64,000 nucleotides of DNA, taken from an uncultured bacterium. GTDB lineage: Bacteria > Patescibacteriota > Gracilibacteria > Absconditabacterales > Absconditicoccaceae. Shown one piece after another: positions 45,585-57,401 of the stretch (position 1 is its first letter; every line of letters begins with the position of its first letter). The notes below the pieces were generated by a model. The model was given only the letters and a program-made list of their open reading frames with translations, was not told the DNA's origin and made no database searches. The DNA is taken from assembly GCA_947168725.1 (NCBI GenBank), contig CAMVNA010000002.1:82712-146711 (forward strand), given 5' to 3'. Made by a program: the position numbers and the translations under genes.

Positions 45585-46559
45585 ATGAAAACCTTTAAAG
45601 TAGCTTTTGCCTCAAATGATTGATACGCTGAGCATCTTGCTGTTGCAATATATTCTTTATTAAAAAATTTATCAGAAAATTATTTTGTTGAAGTAATTGT
45701 ACTTGATTGATGAATATCAGAAAAAAATAAAAAAATAATTGGGGATGTTTGTAAAAAAACTCAAAAATGAAAGGTTGAATTTATAATAATGGATCGTAAA
45801 AAATTTGAAAATTTGCCAACTACATGGCTTTCTCAAGAAATTTATTATAGACTAGACTTACCTGAAATTCTAACAAATGATAAAAAAATAATATATTTGG
45901 ATGTAGATATAGTTGTAAACGGTAATATTGGTGAATTGATTGAAACAGAACTTTGAGACGATGTAATATGAGCCGTAAGAGAAATAACTACAGTTAATTA
46001 CTATACAGATGATTATAATCTAAAATCCAAAAATTGATGACTATTTTTCAACAGTTGAGTACTATTAATGGATCTTGAAAAAATGAGAAAAATGAATTTT
46101 AAAAAAATTTTTTATAAATGAATGAATGAATTTATTAAAAAATTAACATTTCATGATCAAGATATATTAAACATTATACTAGAAAATAAACGAAATTCAC
46201 TTCATCCAAAATTTAATGCTTTACCATTCCTACGAACCACAAAAAATTGGAAAATTCTATGATATTCGAAAAAGGAATTCGATGAAGCAAAGAACAATCC
46301 AATTGTTATTCACTACGCATCAAAAAAGCCATGGAATAATACTTGTTCTCATCCTTTGGAATACTTATATCATCAATATAGGAAAGAAATATGATTAAAA
46401 CCTATAATAAAGAAAAAACATACATTTAAATCTTTATTTGAAAAATACTTTAGCTGGTTTTGACAAGTTTTAATATCAAACATTCCGAATAAAATATTTA
46501 GGGTATTAATATATAAACCTCATAAATGGTTTTTAAAAAATATTAAATATTCTAACTAA
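45585..46559 (+). CDS. GT8 family glycosyltransferase
   Basis: 324 residues. FASNDGYAEHLAVAIYSLLKNL, IIYLDVDIVVNGNIGEL (DxD metal site), FFNSGVLLMDLEKMRKMNF and HYASKKPWN are the marks of GT8, a retaining family that includes LPS galactosyl- and glucosyltransferases WaaI/WaaJ. It probably uses a UDP-hexose. A basic hydrophobic C-terminus (about 285-324) may hold it to the membrane. It sits inside the glycan operon 16 bases after the GT9 gene. Confidence 0.9.
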
Positions 46560-46586
46560 TAATATTTATCTCTTAAATATATAATA

Positions 46587-47126
46587 ATGAAAATTAACCT
46601 ATGATGCGGTTACAAAGTATTTGATTGATACTGTAATGTAGATTGTGTAGTTTGAAAATGAGTAGATAAAGTAATGAACTTGGACAATTATCCTTGGGAT
46701 TTTGATGATAATTGTGCAGAAGAAATATATTGTGATAATATTCTTGAACATTTAGATTTCGCAAAATCTACCACAGAATTACACAGAATTTTGAAAAAAT
46801 GAGGAAAATTAATTGTAAAAGTTCCGTATTTTTCAAATCCTTGAGCCTTTTTTGCTGACCATCAACATTTTTATAATTATGATAGCTATAATAAGTACTG
46901 CAAAAATATGAATCCATGAATGGATTTATCGGAACCTTATTTTGATTTAATTGAAAGAAGAATAACTTTTCTATATGAATATAAAAAATGAATGGCTAAG
47001 ATTTTATTGTTTATACGATACTTATTACCAACTATTGCATATAAAATTAATCCAAGAATTTATATCCGATTTTTTAGTTATTTGTTTCCTGCATCAGAAA
47101 TCCATTTCAAACTCAAAAAAATTTAA
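46587..47126 (+). CDS. SAM-dependent methyltransferase (glycan locus)
   Basis: 179 residues, methyltransf_11-like. MKINLGCGYKVFDGYCNVDC is motif I with the acidic strand end; CDNILEHLDFAKSTTELHRILKKGGKLIVKVPYFSNPG covers motifs IV-VI. The C-terminal part is hydrophobic (ILLFIRYLLPTIAYKI) and may lie against the membrane. Context suggests methylation of a sugar in the glycan, or capping of the chain; that is inference. Last gene of the plus-strand block; the next genes converge. Confidence 0.85.
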
Positions 47127-47149
47127 AGTTTTATACTTGGAATAAAAGT

Positions 47150-48253
47150 TTATAGTCTATCAAATAAATTAATATATTCTTTTATCTGATTATCCCAAGT
47201 ATATTCAGATACGGTTTTTTTAGACTGCTTACGTAAATCATTGATATGATCACTTACTAAAAGCTTTCTAAATATTTCTACATAATCATCAACACTGTTT
47301 TTTTCGCTAATAAATTTTTTAAATTCCGTCATTTCTAACATATCCATATGACATGTTTTTGAACAAACAGGGATACACCCAAAAGACATTCATTCCAAAA
47401 TTACTAAAGGCTGACCCTCATAATGTGAGGGTAAAAATATCACATCTGACTTTGACATACTTCTATATACATCCTCCCTTTTTATTCTTCATAATGATTT
47501 AATATTTTTAGATTTTGGAATATAAGAATCAGCTCAAATGACATTAAACTCTATATTCTCTCAATCCATTTTTTTTGCAACTCATTCTAGAATGTTAAAT
47601 CATTTTCAACCATAATTACTTCATATAAATGATACTTTTAACGGAGATTTTTCATTATGAGATTCCAATTTACTACTATTTGTATCACATCAATTATAAA
47701 TTATTTCTATTTTGTTAGGATTTATATGATAATATCTAACTAATTCTTCCTTTAAATACTTTGATAATGTTATAATTAAATCCGCTCTTTTAATTACAGG
47801 TCTTATCATTAAATCACATCATCTGTTATAAATTATATTTAACCATTTCTTAAAAAAAACCAATCACCGTTTTTTTACTGAAAGACTAGAACAATACATA
47901 CAACAGTGTGCAATTTGTACTAGTTTGAATTGTTTTCTATTTAATAACAGATATAAAAGAGGAGATGCAAAATTATTTACCACTATATCATCACACTTTA
48001 ATTTTTGAAAAAGACTTATCAATTTTATATTCAAAAAAATGTCGCTAAAAAAAGGTACATTTATAGAATTTTTTATTGAAATATAGTTTATTCAATTTTT
48101 ATTTTCAGTTTTCGATTCTTCTCAAGGGAAAACGAAGCTAACGTCATAATTTCAAGTTTTATTAAATCAGTATCAAATTTCTCTTGATACCTTTTCTACT
48201 CATCAAGGTAAGTCTGGATTTTTTGAAGTGAATATGTATAGTTTTCTTTTCAT
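47150..48253 (-). CDS. GT4 family glycosyltransferase
   Basis: 367 residues, GT-B fold. YIFTSKNPDLPGGVEKVSREIG is the N-terminal glycine loop; IEIIYNGCDTNSS, KVSFIGSNYGGKGFNILEGVAKK and VIFLPSHYEGQPLVILECMSFGCIPV carry the donor-site EX7E pattern. Acts on a nucleotide sugar in the cytoplasm. Many glycines including those of GGVEK are UGA. Gene order on this strand runs epimerase, hddC/gmhB, hddA, gmhA, GT2, acetyltransferase, GT4, so this is the last gene of that operon. Confidence 0.9.
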
Positions 48254-48291
48254 TAATTTGAGTTTAAGGTAAATTGTTTTTTATGTACATT

Positions 48292-48948
48292 TTATTTTGT
48301 AATTAATTCACTAACCTTTGTATTGAATAGAATCTTATTGTCTTTTATTTTTTTATCGTTCCAATCCCACCATTTAAGACTTTGTACATAATCGATTCAA
48401 TCCTTAGTAAAGCGATATTTTAGAACTTTACAAGGATTTCATGCAGCTATCGCATAAGGTGGAATATCTTTTGTAACAACAGAACAAGCTCATATAACAG
48501 CTCAATTACCTATTTTTACTCCAGACAAAACAGTAACATTTCGTCATATCCAAACATCATTTCCAATAAAAATTTCTCCCTTTTTTATATCTTGTACTAA
48601 ATTAATACGCCTTTTACATTGATTTATATGATGTGTAATATATTCAGTAGAATGATTATACGTGATTGCATAGAAATTTCATGCGATGGAACAGTATTTT
48701 CAAATAGTTATTCAATCTTCTCATGCAAAAAACCATCAATCAGGTCATATATATGTATTTTCACCTATCTTAATTTTTTTTCTAAAAATATCTCAAATTT
48801 GGAAGAAATTTCTATAAGAAACATTAATATTTTTATTATAAATTTTCAAAAAACACCAATCTATAAATCATCTTATTCATATTGGAATAAAATTTCGTAT
48901 GTCTAACAATATTTGATATATCTTTCTATTCTTGTCTTTATACAACAT
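48292..48948 (-). CDS. Hexapeptide-repeat O-acetyltransferase
   Basis: 218 residues. The left-handed beta-helix repeats ([67 protein letters not shown]) and the His in ITYNHSTEY fit the CatB/Vat-type xenobiotic and sugar acetyltransferases. The NP...R motif near the end is common to sugar O-acetyltransferases. It likely acetylates a sugar of the glycan with acetyl-CoA. Confidence 0.92.
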
Positions 48949-49019
48949 AATTTTTATCACCTTAATAAAATATAAATTAAATTCTAAATTAAACACGAAT
49001 GATAATCTTTTCACAAATA

Positions 49020-49946
49020 CTAAAAGCCATCAATTTGTTTAAAATATTCTTCAAAATTCACATCATCTGATTTCGAAAATTTATCTAAATCGTATTCATA
49101 TTTACAATTTTCTACTTTTGATTCGTATCGTTTTTTATAATTACTAGGTGTAATATTATGGAATCAAAAATTAGGTTTTAGGAACTTTAAATGAAAAAAA
49201 GAGAATCAAAATCTTTTATTCATTAAATTATTTACAAATGTTTCAGCAATTTCTGTTTGTATATAATAATTATATGGAGACACAGGATATATACCATGGT
49301 CACAATATCTTCATGAGTACTCATATCATTTAATTGTTCATATTCTTCATTTTTTATCTTTTATTAAATTTATTCATCGATAAACATTATAATTTTTCGA
49401 TTGTAAAGACTTTTCTCTAACATTTTTCCACTTTTCTTCTACTAAAAAGTTATCATCATCAACTTTCATAACATGACTATACTTTGCTTTTGAAAAACAC
49501 CAATTATAGTGATAAGCAAGAGAATGTATACTATTTGTAGAAATTTTATCATTTCATCCTCATGCAGGAATAGTAAAAAATGGATATTCATAAAATTTTA
49601 CTTTTTCAGGATACTTTTTTTGTAACTTTTTGCAAATTTCTTTTGTCCTATCCGTAGATTCATTATCCACTAAAATTAATTCATCAAGAAATGGTAAATG
49701 AGATTCCATACAGAGCTCAAGAAAATGATCGGCATTTTTTAACCTAGCAACTCATGAAATTCACTTAGGTTTTTTTTCATAAAACCAACTACGTGGAATA
49801 TCATAATCTGAAAATCATTCAATATTATGCAAGAATTCTTCTGGAATCTGCCTTTGAAATAACTTTCTTTTACAAAAAAATATGTAATCAATAATTTTAG
49901 TAGTAAAATCATATTTAAGTAAATAATCATATATACGTTGAATCAT
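49020..49946 (-). CDS. GT2-like glycosyltransferase
   Basis: 308 residues. GISGVARLKNADHFLELCMESHLPFLDELILVDNESTDRTKEICKKL is a GT-A nucleotide-sugar site, with a DDD-type metal motif in HVMKVDDDNFLVEEKW. Compared with classical GT2 the acceptor side is short and ends with an acidic helix. No membrane segment. It is placed between the SIS gene and the acetyltransferase and would add one of the sugars of the glycan. Confidence 0.85.
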
Positions 49947-49992
49947 AGATATCTCCACATAAAAAGATAAAATATTTATTATTCACCAAAAA

Positions 49993-50613
49993 TTAATTAA
50001 TTTGTCACTTAAAATATCACGTAATTAAATGAACTAATACCATATGAATATCTTCTATTGGTCAATAATTTGTAGAATCTACAAATATTGATTGATCAAC
50101 CATTCATTTAGCCTTTCATCCATCAAATCATAGAAATCATATCGTTTTAATTCAATTTTCTTTTGCAACTTCAATGGCTTTTATTAAATTTCAAGAATTT
50201 CAACTTCATGTAATTATAATTAATACATCTCATTCATCTCACAATGTTTTTAATTGCTCAGAAAAAATATAGTCATATCATTCATCATTTCCCCAAGCAG
50301 TCATTACTGGAATATTATCACTTAATGATATAGCTTTAAATTTAAAATTGTTATTCTTTGTCTGTGGCTGCTTTCATAGCGTTGTTTTTTGTAAATCTGA
50401 CGCCATATGACTTGCAGTCGCTGAGCTTCATCAGTTTCATGCAATAAATATTTTTTTTCAGTCTAAAAACGCTTTTTCTATAGTTTCTATTACTCAAGCA
50501 ATTTCCTCATGATTTAATAAATTTAATGTTCCTTCCAATTCTTGGATATATCACTTTGAAAAATCACATTTACCTTGATTATCCAATCATTCATAATTTT
50601 TTTTAGTTTCCAT
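49993..50613 (-). CDS. Second GmhA-like phosphoheptose isomerase
   Basis: 206 residues, SIS domain. FIAGNGGSSATASHMASDLQK, AISLSDNIPVMTAWGNDEGYDYIFSEQLKTLGDEGDVLIIITGSGNSGNLIKAIEVAKENGIKTIGFLG and EDIHMVLVHLITG match GmhA of the GDP-heptose type. It differs clearly from the copy at 42445, so it is not a recent duplicate. The next upstream genes are hddA and hddC/gmhB, and the four together form a full D,D-heptose route. Confidence 0.9.
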
Positions 50614-50624
50614 GGTTATAAAAG

Positions 50625-51605
50625 TTAATTAATAAAAATAATTTTACTTCAAGTATTATCAAAATTAAACTTAACTTTCCTCAAATCTTTTAATTCAGAA
50701 TATACATCTTCCTGCTTATCTTTAGGTACATAAAAAAGTAAGAATCCTCATCATCATGCTCATAGAATTTTTCATCATTCTGCTCATGCATTAATTGCTC
50801 TATTATACCATTCATCTATTTGAGGGTTAGATATTCATCCTGACATTTCTTTTTTTAGCAACCAATTTTCATGTAATAATTTTCAAAAATTATTTAGATT
50901 ATTATTCTCTAAATCTTTCTTTAATTCGTATGTTAATTTTACCATTTCTTTCATGATATCTTGTTTCTTTGAGTCGGATACCATATTCTTATTTTGATTC
51001 GCTAGTATATTTGAAGCACTCCTAGTAATTCATGTATATAACATAATTAAATTATTTGATAATCTTTTCTTTGTTTCTGGCAAACAAATAATTGGCTCTA
51101 CAGATACTGTATCATCTGTATTAAATTTTATAAAATTTAGTCATCAGTACGCAGCAGCATATTGATCCTGTTTTCATATAGGTTGTCAACATTTTTCCAT
51201 TTCAATTATACAATCTTGTTGTGCTAATTCTTCTGGTGATATATATTTTCATTTATATACTGATAGAGCGTGTAATGTTCATACACAAAAAGAAGATGAC
51301 GATCATAATCCAGAACCACTTGATGGAATATCTGAAATTGATGTTATTTCTAAATGGTCATTAATATTATAAAACTTAAGCATTTCTTTAAAGTATTTGT
51401 GTTCAATTTTTTCTACACTATCCACTTCCTCAGTTTTTGAATATTTTAAACGAATAACATCTTCAAATGCTTTATGAATTGTAATGTAAACATACTTATC
51501 AATAGTTGTACTTATTACAGCTCATCAAAACTTTTGATAAAAACTTGGAAGGTCGCTTCCTCATCCAGTAAATGATATTCTCAATGGCGTACGTGATATA
51601 AGCAT
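50625..51605 (-). CDS. hddA: D-glycero-alpha-D-manno-heptose-7-phosphate kinase
   Basis: 326 residues, GHMP kinase. [33 protein letters not shown] is the HddA opening; DIPSSGSGLGSSSSFCVGTLHAL is the phosphate loop, and ILGAGGGGFLLFYVP is motif 3. It phosphorylates the alpha anomer of heptose-7-phosphate at C1, the step that leads to GDP- rather than ADP-heptose. It lies 12 bases after the isomerase and 19 after the fused guanylyltransferase-phosphatase, in one operon. Confidence 0.93.
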
Positions 51606-51623
51606 ATTAATTATCCAAAATAA

Positions 51624-52919
51624 TTAAAAATTTTTAATAACAAAAGAACAGGCCTGATTCAAATCATCAAAAACAAAATCTGGCTCGACATCATATTTTC
51701 AATCATTTCAAGCATATCATGTTTTAACTAGTATGGTTTTTAATCATGCATTTTTTCACGTTTGAATATCTCTTGTACTATCTCATATTATAAATGATTG
51801 ATTTACATCAATATTGTATTTTTCAACAGCAGCTTCTATCATTCATATTTTTGGTTTCCTACAATTACACTCAATTTTTAATTCTGGGATTTCTCATTCA
51901 AATCATTTATCTGGATGATGTGGACAGTAAAATATATCATCTACATAAACTCAGTCTTTTCATAAAAGTGTTTCCATTTTTTTATGAACATTATCCAATT
52001 CATCCTCAGTTATCATTCATTTTGCAATCATTGGTTGATTTGTGACTATTAATGATAAGTACTCTGATTTATTTATTATTGAAAGTCATTCTGATACTCA
52101 TGGTAATATCTCTAAGTCATTAATATCATGCAAATTATCTACTTCTTTATTTATTACACCATCTCTATCTAAAAATATTGCTTTTTGTTTATTACTCTTA
52201 TTCAATCTCTCGACTTTTCATGACAATATATCTCATTCTACTTGTTTTAATCTTTCAGGAGTTCACATATCTTTAATATATTCGTGTGTTTTATATCATC
52301 TTAATATTTTTCAATCGTTTATTATTGCTGGAAAAATATGCTTTCAAAAATCTGAAGATTCATTTGATGGAATATATTTAAATACTTCTGGAGATAGAAT
52401 GTATAATGCAGCATTTACACAATTGTGATAATATTCTCATTCTGGATGTGGTTTTGGGTGAAGCTGTTTAATCGTACTATCTTTATTCAATTCTATTAAA
52501 TCACTATCATAAGGATGATTGTTTGGATGCACTAAAAGGGTTCATAAACTATCTAAATTTTCTTTATCAAAATCTATCATTTTCTGTAAATCAATATCCA
52601 TTATCGTATCTCCATAAAATACGAAAAATTTATCATTTACTTTTCATTCTAATTGTTTTACAGCTCATGCTGTACCTAATGGAATATCTTCAACTATATG
52701 CTCGATATTTACTCAGAATTGGCTTCAATCTCAAAAATATTCTGTAATCACATCACTTAGATATCATGACAAAATTATAATATCTTTTAATCAATATCTT
52801 TTTGCTAATTCAATTTGATATTCCAAAATAGGTTTTCATGCTACTTTTACCATAGGTTTTGGAATATCAGAAAATCACAATCTTGTTCATTTTCATCATG
52901 CAATTATTACCACTTTCAT
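51624..52919 (-). CDS. Heptose-1-phosphate nucleotidyltransferase fused to GmhB phosphatase
   Basis: 431 residues, two enzymes in one chain. Residues 1-240 are a sugar-nucleotidyltransferase (VIIAGGKGTRLGFSDIPKPMVKVAGKPILEYQIELAKRYG; FFVFYGDTIMDIDL). Residues about 250-431 are a GmhB phosphatase ([65 protein letters not shown], the zinc loop; IIGDSTRDIQTGKNAG). The fusion would carry out both final steps of NDP-D,D-heptose synthesis, removing the C7 phosphate and activating C1. GTP is the expected nucleotide from the HddC family, but this is inferred. Confidence 0.9.
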
Positions 52920-52920
52920 T

Positions 52921-53877
52921 TTATAGTTCTTTTCAAAAGTAAATTTGATCTACAATATCTTTCGTTCATTGAATTACGGCTTGCTCACTACTGTATTTTG
53001 GCTCTCGTCATAGATTTAATAATTTAGTATTATCTAATTCTACTTGTGGTACATCTCATTTCCATCATTGAGTTCATCAAGTATAGTTCAGATCCACGTT
53101 TTCTAATCACATATGTTTGATTATACTTTCAGCAATAAACGTTACATTTGTTTTTCATGCAGGACATAAATTGAAATAATTAACTTCATCATGAGCATTC
53201 TCATATCAATATAGTATTCAATCTATTAAATCATCAATATAAATATATGGTTTGGCTTGTTTTCAATCTCATAATATTGTAAGCTCTTTAGAATTATCTT
53301 TTAATCTTTTTACAAAATCGTATGCTGCTCAATGCGTCGCATTTCTTCAAATTACATTTCAAAATCTATATATCCAAGCTTGTATTCAATAATTATGCGA
53401 AAATGCAGAGATTAATCATTCACATGCTAATTTACTAGCTCAGTATAGTGATATTGGGTGTAATGGACCTGCATCTTCTCATGTAGGAACTTGCTTAGCA
53501 ATTCAATAAATTGCACTTGTTGAAGCAAAAATTATTTGCTTCACGCTATTTAACCTCATAGCCTCGAGAATATTATATGTAGCCACAGTTCATATCTTTA
53601 AGTCGATATCAGTATATTTTGCTCATTTTGATATATCGCTATTTGCTGCTAAATGAACTACTAAATCAACTCCATTAAACAATGGCTTTATATTTCTCAG
53701 ATTTAATAAATCTAATTCATAAAATTTATAATTGGAATTGTCTAAAAATTTTTTAATATATTCTCTTTTTCAGAGTGTAAAATTATCAATAGAAATAACG
53801 CTATCTCATTTGTCAAGTAATGTCTTTGTTATATTTGATGCAATAAATCATGCTCATCACGTAATTAATATTTTCAT
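52921..53877 (-). CDS. NAD-dependent sugar-nucleotide epimerase/dehydratase
   Basis: 318 residues, extended SDR. ILITGGAGFIASNITKTLLDKGDSVISIDNF is the dinucleotide site with UGA glycines, ASTSAIYGIAKQVPTGEDAGPLHPISLYGASKLACEGL contains the Ser and YxxxK pair, and YRFGNVIGRNATHGAAYDF the substrate loop. UDP-glucose 4-epimerase-like, but the operon suggests that the substrate may be GDP-heptose (as for DmhA/DmhB). It is the first gene of the minus-strand heptose operon; the next start is 1 base from its stop. Confidence 0.88.
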
Positions 53878-54056
53878 TTATGTATTATTATAACACTAAA
53901 ATCTAATGTAATCAATCGGATAATAGCTACTATTGAAAGCTTTAGTTAAATTATTGGAGGCTATTACTATTTTATAATTATCTAGATTCTACCCATATGA
54001 GATACTCACCAATTTCAGTGTAACAATATAACACCTCAAGTCAAATAAAAAATAAC

Positions 54057-54074
54057 TTTACTTTTTAAAGTAAA
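54057..54074. promoter_or_regulatory. Palindrome upstream of the HxlR gene
   Basis: TTTACTTT-TT-AAAGTAAA is a perfect 8-bp inverted repeat 48 bases before the regulator start and about where a -35 region would fall. HxlR proteins bind such symmetric sites, so autoregulation of the efflux operon is likely. The 244-base region between 53877 and 54122 holds no gene. Confidence 0.5.
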
Positions 54075-54121
54075 AAAATAGTATTCCCCTGTTCTAATAT
54101 ATTTTATATAAATAACTCTAA

Positions 54122-54466
54122 ATGACAAACTTAGAAGAAATAGATAAATCATTAAATGACTGAAAATTCTATGAGTTACATAGTATTATGGGTAAAAAAT
54201 GGAATCTACTCATACTAATAGCCATATATGAAGATATCCACACCTTCTCATGAATTATGAAAGCCATTCCAAAAATAAATACCAGTATCCTAACGAAAAG
54301 ACTTAACGAATTAGTAAATAAATGATTTATTACTAAAACATCGAAAATTTGATACAATTTAAGTGAAAAATGAAACCTATTAATGGAATGATTAGAATCT
54401 CTAAAACAACGAGTAATTGAAACAGGTAGGGATAAACAAATTGAAAAATATAAGAAAATTAAATAA
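54122..54466 (+). CDS. HxlR-family transcriptional regulator
   Basis: 114 residues. LHSIMGKKWNLLILIAIYEDIHTFSGIMKAIPKINTSILTKRLNELVNKGFITK is the HxlR winged helix-turn-helix, including the KW that starts helix 1; YNLSEKGNLLMEGLESLKQ is the wing and dimer helix. Usually these bind as dimers and sense small molecules or redox state; the usual N-terminal Cys is missing here. It leads the MacA/MacB-like efflux operon and probably controls it. Confidence 0.88.
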
Positions 54467-54494
54467 TATTCATTTTATAAGTAATATATAAATT

Positions 54495-56585
54495 ATGAAA
54501 AAAGAAAATTTCTTTAAAAGACATCGAATAGCATTAACAGTTATTGCTTTAATAATCGGTTATATATTATACCAATGGCAACCTCGAGTTGATAAATCTC
54601 CAAAAGATAAAAATTTTTATGATATGGAATATACCGTTCAAACTTGAACTTTAGAAAATGCTTTAACTTTACAATGAACTACCCAGTTTGCAGATTCTCA
54701 GAAATTAACATTTATGACACAATGAAAAGTAACTGCAGTAAATGTAAAAGTCTGAGATTATGTAAAAAAAGGCCAAGTTCTAGCAAAAATTTCCACTGAT
54801 GACCTAGATAATAATGTAGCTCAAGCTCAATTAGATATCGATACTCAAAGAGCTAATTTACAAGATTTACTTGAAGCTAAAAACATAGAATTAGAGTACA
54901 TTCAAGAAAAAGCCAATTACGATGCTCTGCTATTACAAAAGGAGACCATCAATCAAGATCAAGAATTAGCCATGCAAGAATTACAACAAAAAATTAAAGA
55001 TGCTCAAAAAACATATAACGATACATTAGCAGATTACCAAGAATTATTAAGTTGAAGTAACAGTGCAAACGCCGATTTAGCATTATCTAGTACAATAAGA
55101 AAAAGAAATCAGACTTTAGAAACTGCCGTTTTGGAACTAAAAACAATTATAAATGATGTGAATTCTGTTTTAGATAATTACGATAAAAAACTAATTATAA
55201 CTGATAAATACAAATACGAAGTAGCAAAAAACGATTATATCTGAGCCGATAATCTATCTTTAAAAGTACAATCTGAAAAGTGATATAATCAAATCAATAA
55301 AGATTTAAGTAACCTCAGAGAAAAATATAATACATTAAATAGTAAATCTGTATCAGATTTAACTAGCGAAGAAGTACTTGATGCCTATTCTGCCTTAAAA
55401 GTATTATGAAATAATCTGATTAATCGGTGAGAAACCAACTATAATATGTTCAAGGCTAGCATCACAAGTTCTTCTTATAATTTATCTGATATAGAAAATG
55501 ATGCAAAAACTTTTGGTACTGATTTACAATCTCTATGAGTAAAATATGTTCAATTATATACTACAAAAGTAAGTACACTTGCAGATTTAGATGATGATAC
55601 TTCCTTAGAAGATACTAAATTAAAACTAGATAAAGCTAAAACAAATCTTGATAAACTAAATCTTCAGGTAGATGTTCTTAAAGCACAACAAGAAAAAGAT
55701 AAAGCAACTTTAGAAGATAATATTGATACAGCAATTAGAAATCTAAACAAAATTGCATGATGAGAAAGTTTAAAGGAAACTCAAATTACTCAAGCACAAA
55801 ATAGACTAAAACAATTACAAAGAAATATGAGGAATATAATGGATAAATACGATGATTATGAATTAACTGCAAATTTTGATGGAGTAATTACTGAAATGGA
55901 TATCCAAGTATGAGATTCTATTAATCCAGCTTCTACAAACACAAATCCAAAATACATATATGTAGAAAGCAATAATATTTTGGAGATGACTTTTGATGTA
56001 GAACAAATAGATATTATACAATTAAAAGTCTGAATGGACGCTGAAGTTTATTTAGATGCTTATCCAAACGAAATATATTATTGAAAAATAAGTGAAATTA
56101 ACACAATTCCAAACACAAGTTCAATGACTACTACGTATACTATGACCGTAATCTTTGAAAAAAATGATCCTAATCAAACAATTCTTGCCGGAATGTGAGG
56201 AAGTGCAAAAATTATTCTAAATAAAATTGAAGATGTATTAATCATTCCATCTCAAGCAATTACTACAATATCTGGTCAAAATATGGTAATGTTAAAAAAA
56301 TGAGAACAATGGGTAGAACAACCTGTAGAAATCTGAGATTCTGATGAATCAAATACAGAAATAGTAAGTTGATTAAAATCAGGGGATATTATAAAATCAA
56401 TGTTTTACTCTATAGAATGAATGGAAAAAATGTGATTATCAACAGAAACTACATCGTTAGAATTCTGAGATAATGAAGCTATGGAAAGGACAATTAGAGA
56501 AAACAGAGCTAATGCGATGCAAAATATGGGTAATATGTGATGATGAAATAGATGATGATGAGGATTTCCATGAGGTGGAAGATAA
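54495..56585 (+). CDS. MacA-like membrane fusion protein
   Basis: 696 residues, larger than MacA (about 370). One N-terminal membrane segment (LTVIALIIGYILY) precedes a lipoyl half (VTAVNVKVGDYVKKGQVLAKIST), a coiled coil of about 380 residues (about 100-470), the second lipoyl half (FDGVITEMDIQVGDSI), a beta-barrel and a membrane-proximal domain (IPSQAITTISGQNMVML). The end is very Gly-rich (NM.GGGNRGGGGFPGGGR) with most glycines UGA. The unusually long coil could bridge a thick cell envelope. It would link the MacB-like transporter to an exterior. Confidence 0.9.
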
Positions 56586-56618
56586 ATAATTAATTTTATG
56601 GTTTTTGCATAAAAGATA

Positions 56619-57374
56619 ATGCCTTGAAAAAAAGATAAAGAAATTACTAACAATATAGAAACTGAGAATAAATCTTCTCATCTTATTGAATTGGTTAATA
56701 TTACTAAAACATATGGGAAAGATGATCCTGAAAATGGAATAGAAGCCGTTCATGCACTCAGGTGAATAAATTTTTGGATTGATGATTGAGCATTCATTTC
56801 AATCATGTGACCATCTTGATGTGGAAAGTCTACCTTAATGAATATTGTGTGACTTTTAGATGAACCAACCAGTTGAGATTATCTACTTAGATGAGAAAAA
56901 GTAGAAGCTATGACAGCTGATGAACGATCAATGATTCGTAGAACTACGATTTGATTCGTTTTTCAATGATACAATTTACTCAAAAGAATGTCAGCTCGAG
57001 AACAAGTTGCTCTACCTCTTTCATATATGTGAGTACCCAATAAAGAAAAAAAAGAAAGATGTGCCGCTGCACTTGAAATGGTTTGATTATGAAACAGACT
57101 AAATGCCTTACCAAACCAATTATCTTGATGACAACAACAAAGAGTTTGTATTGCCCGTGCTTTAGTTTCAAATCCTTCTTTAATTCTAGCGGATGAACCA
57201 ACTGGAGCATTAGATTCAGTTACCTGAGAAGAAATTTTAGAGTTGTTTCAAAAATTAAATCAAGAACAACATAAAACAGTCCTTTTAATTACACATGATC
57301 GCCATATTTGAGAATCAGCAAAAAAAATGATTAGGATGAAAGACTGATTATTTATTAATTGAGATGAAACATAA
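56619..57374 (+). CDS. ABC transporter ATPase, MacB/LolD type
   Basis: 251 residues. Walker [21 protein letters not shown]-loop [14 protein letters not shown], signature [19 protein letters not shown], Walker [14 protein letters not shown] and H-loop [13 protein letters not shown] are present. About 25 extra residues lie before the domain. It powers the adjacent permease, which carries substrate or lipoprotein-like cargo across the membrane. Two of three Walker A glycines are UGA. Confidence 0.95.
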
Positions 57375-57401
57375 TTTATAATGTTGCAAATATAACAAAC
57401 T

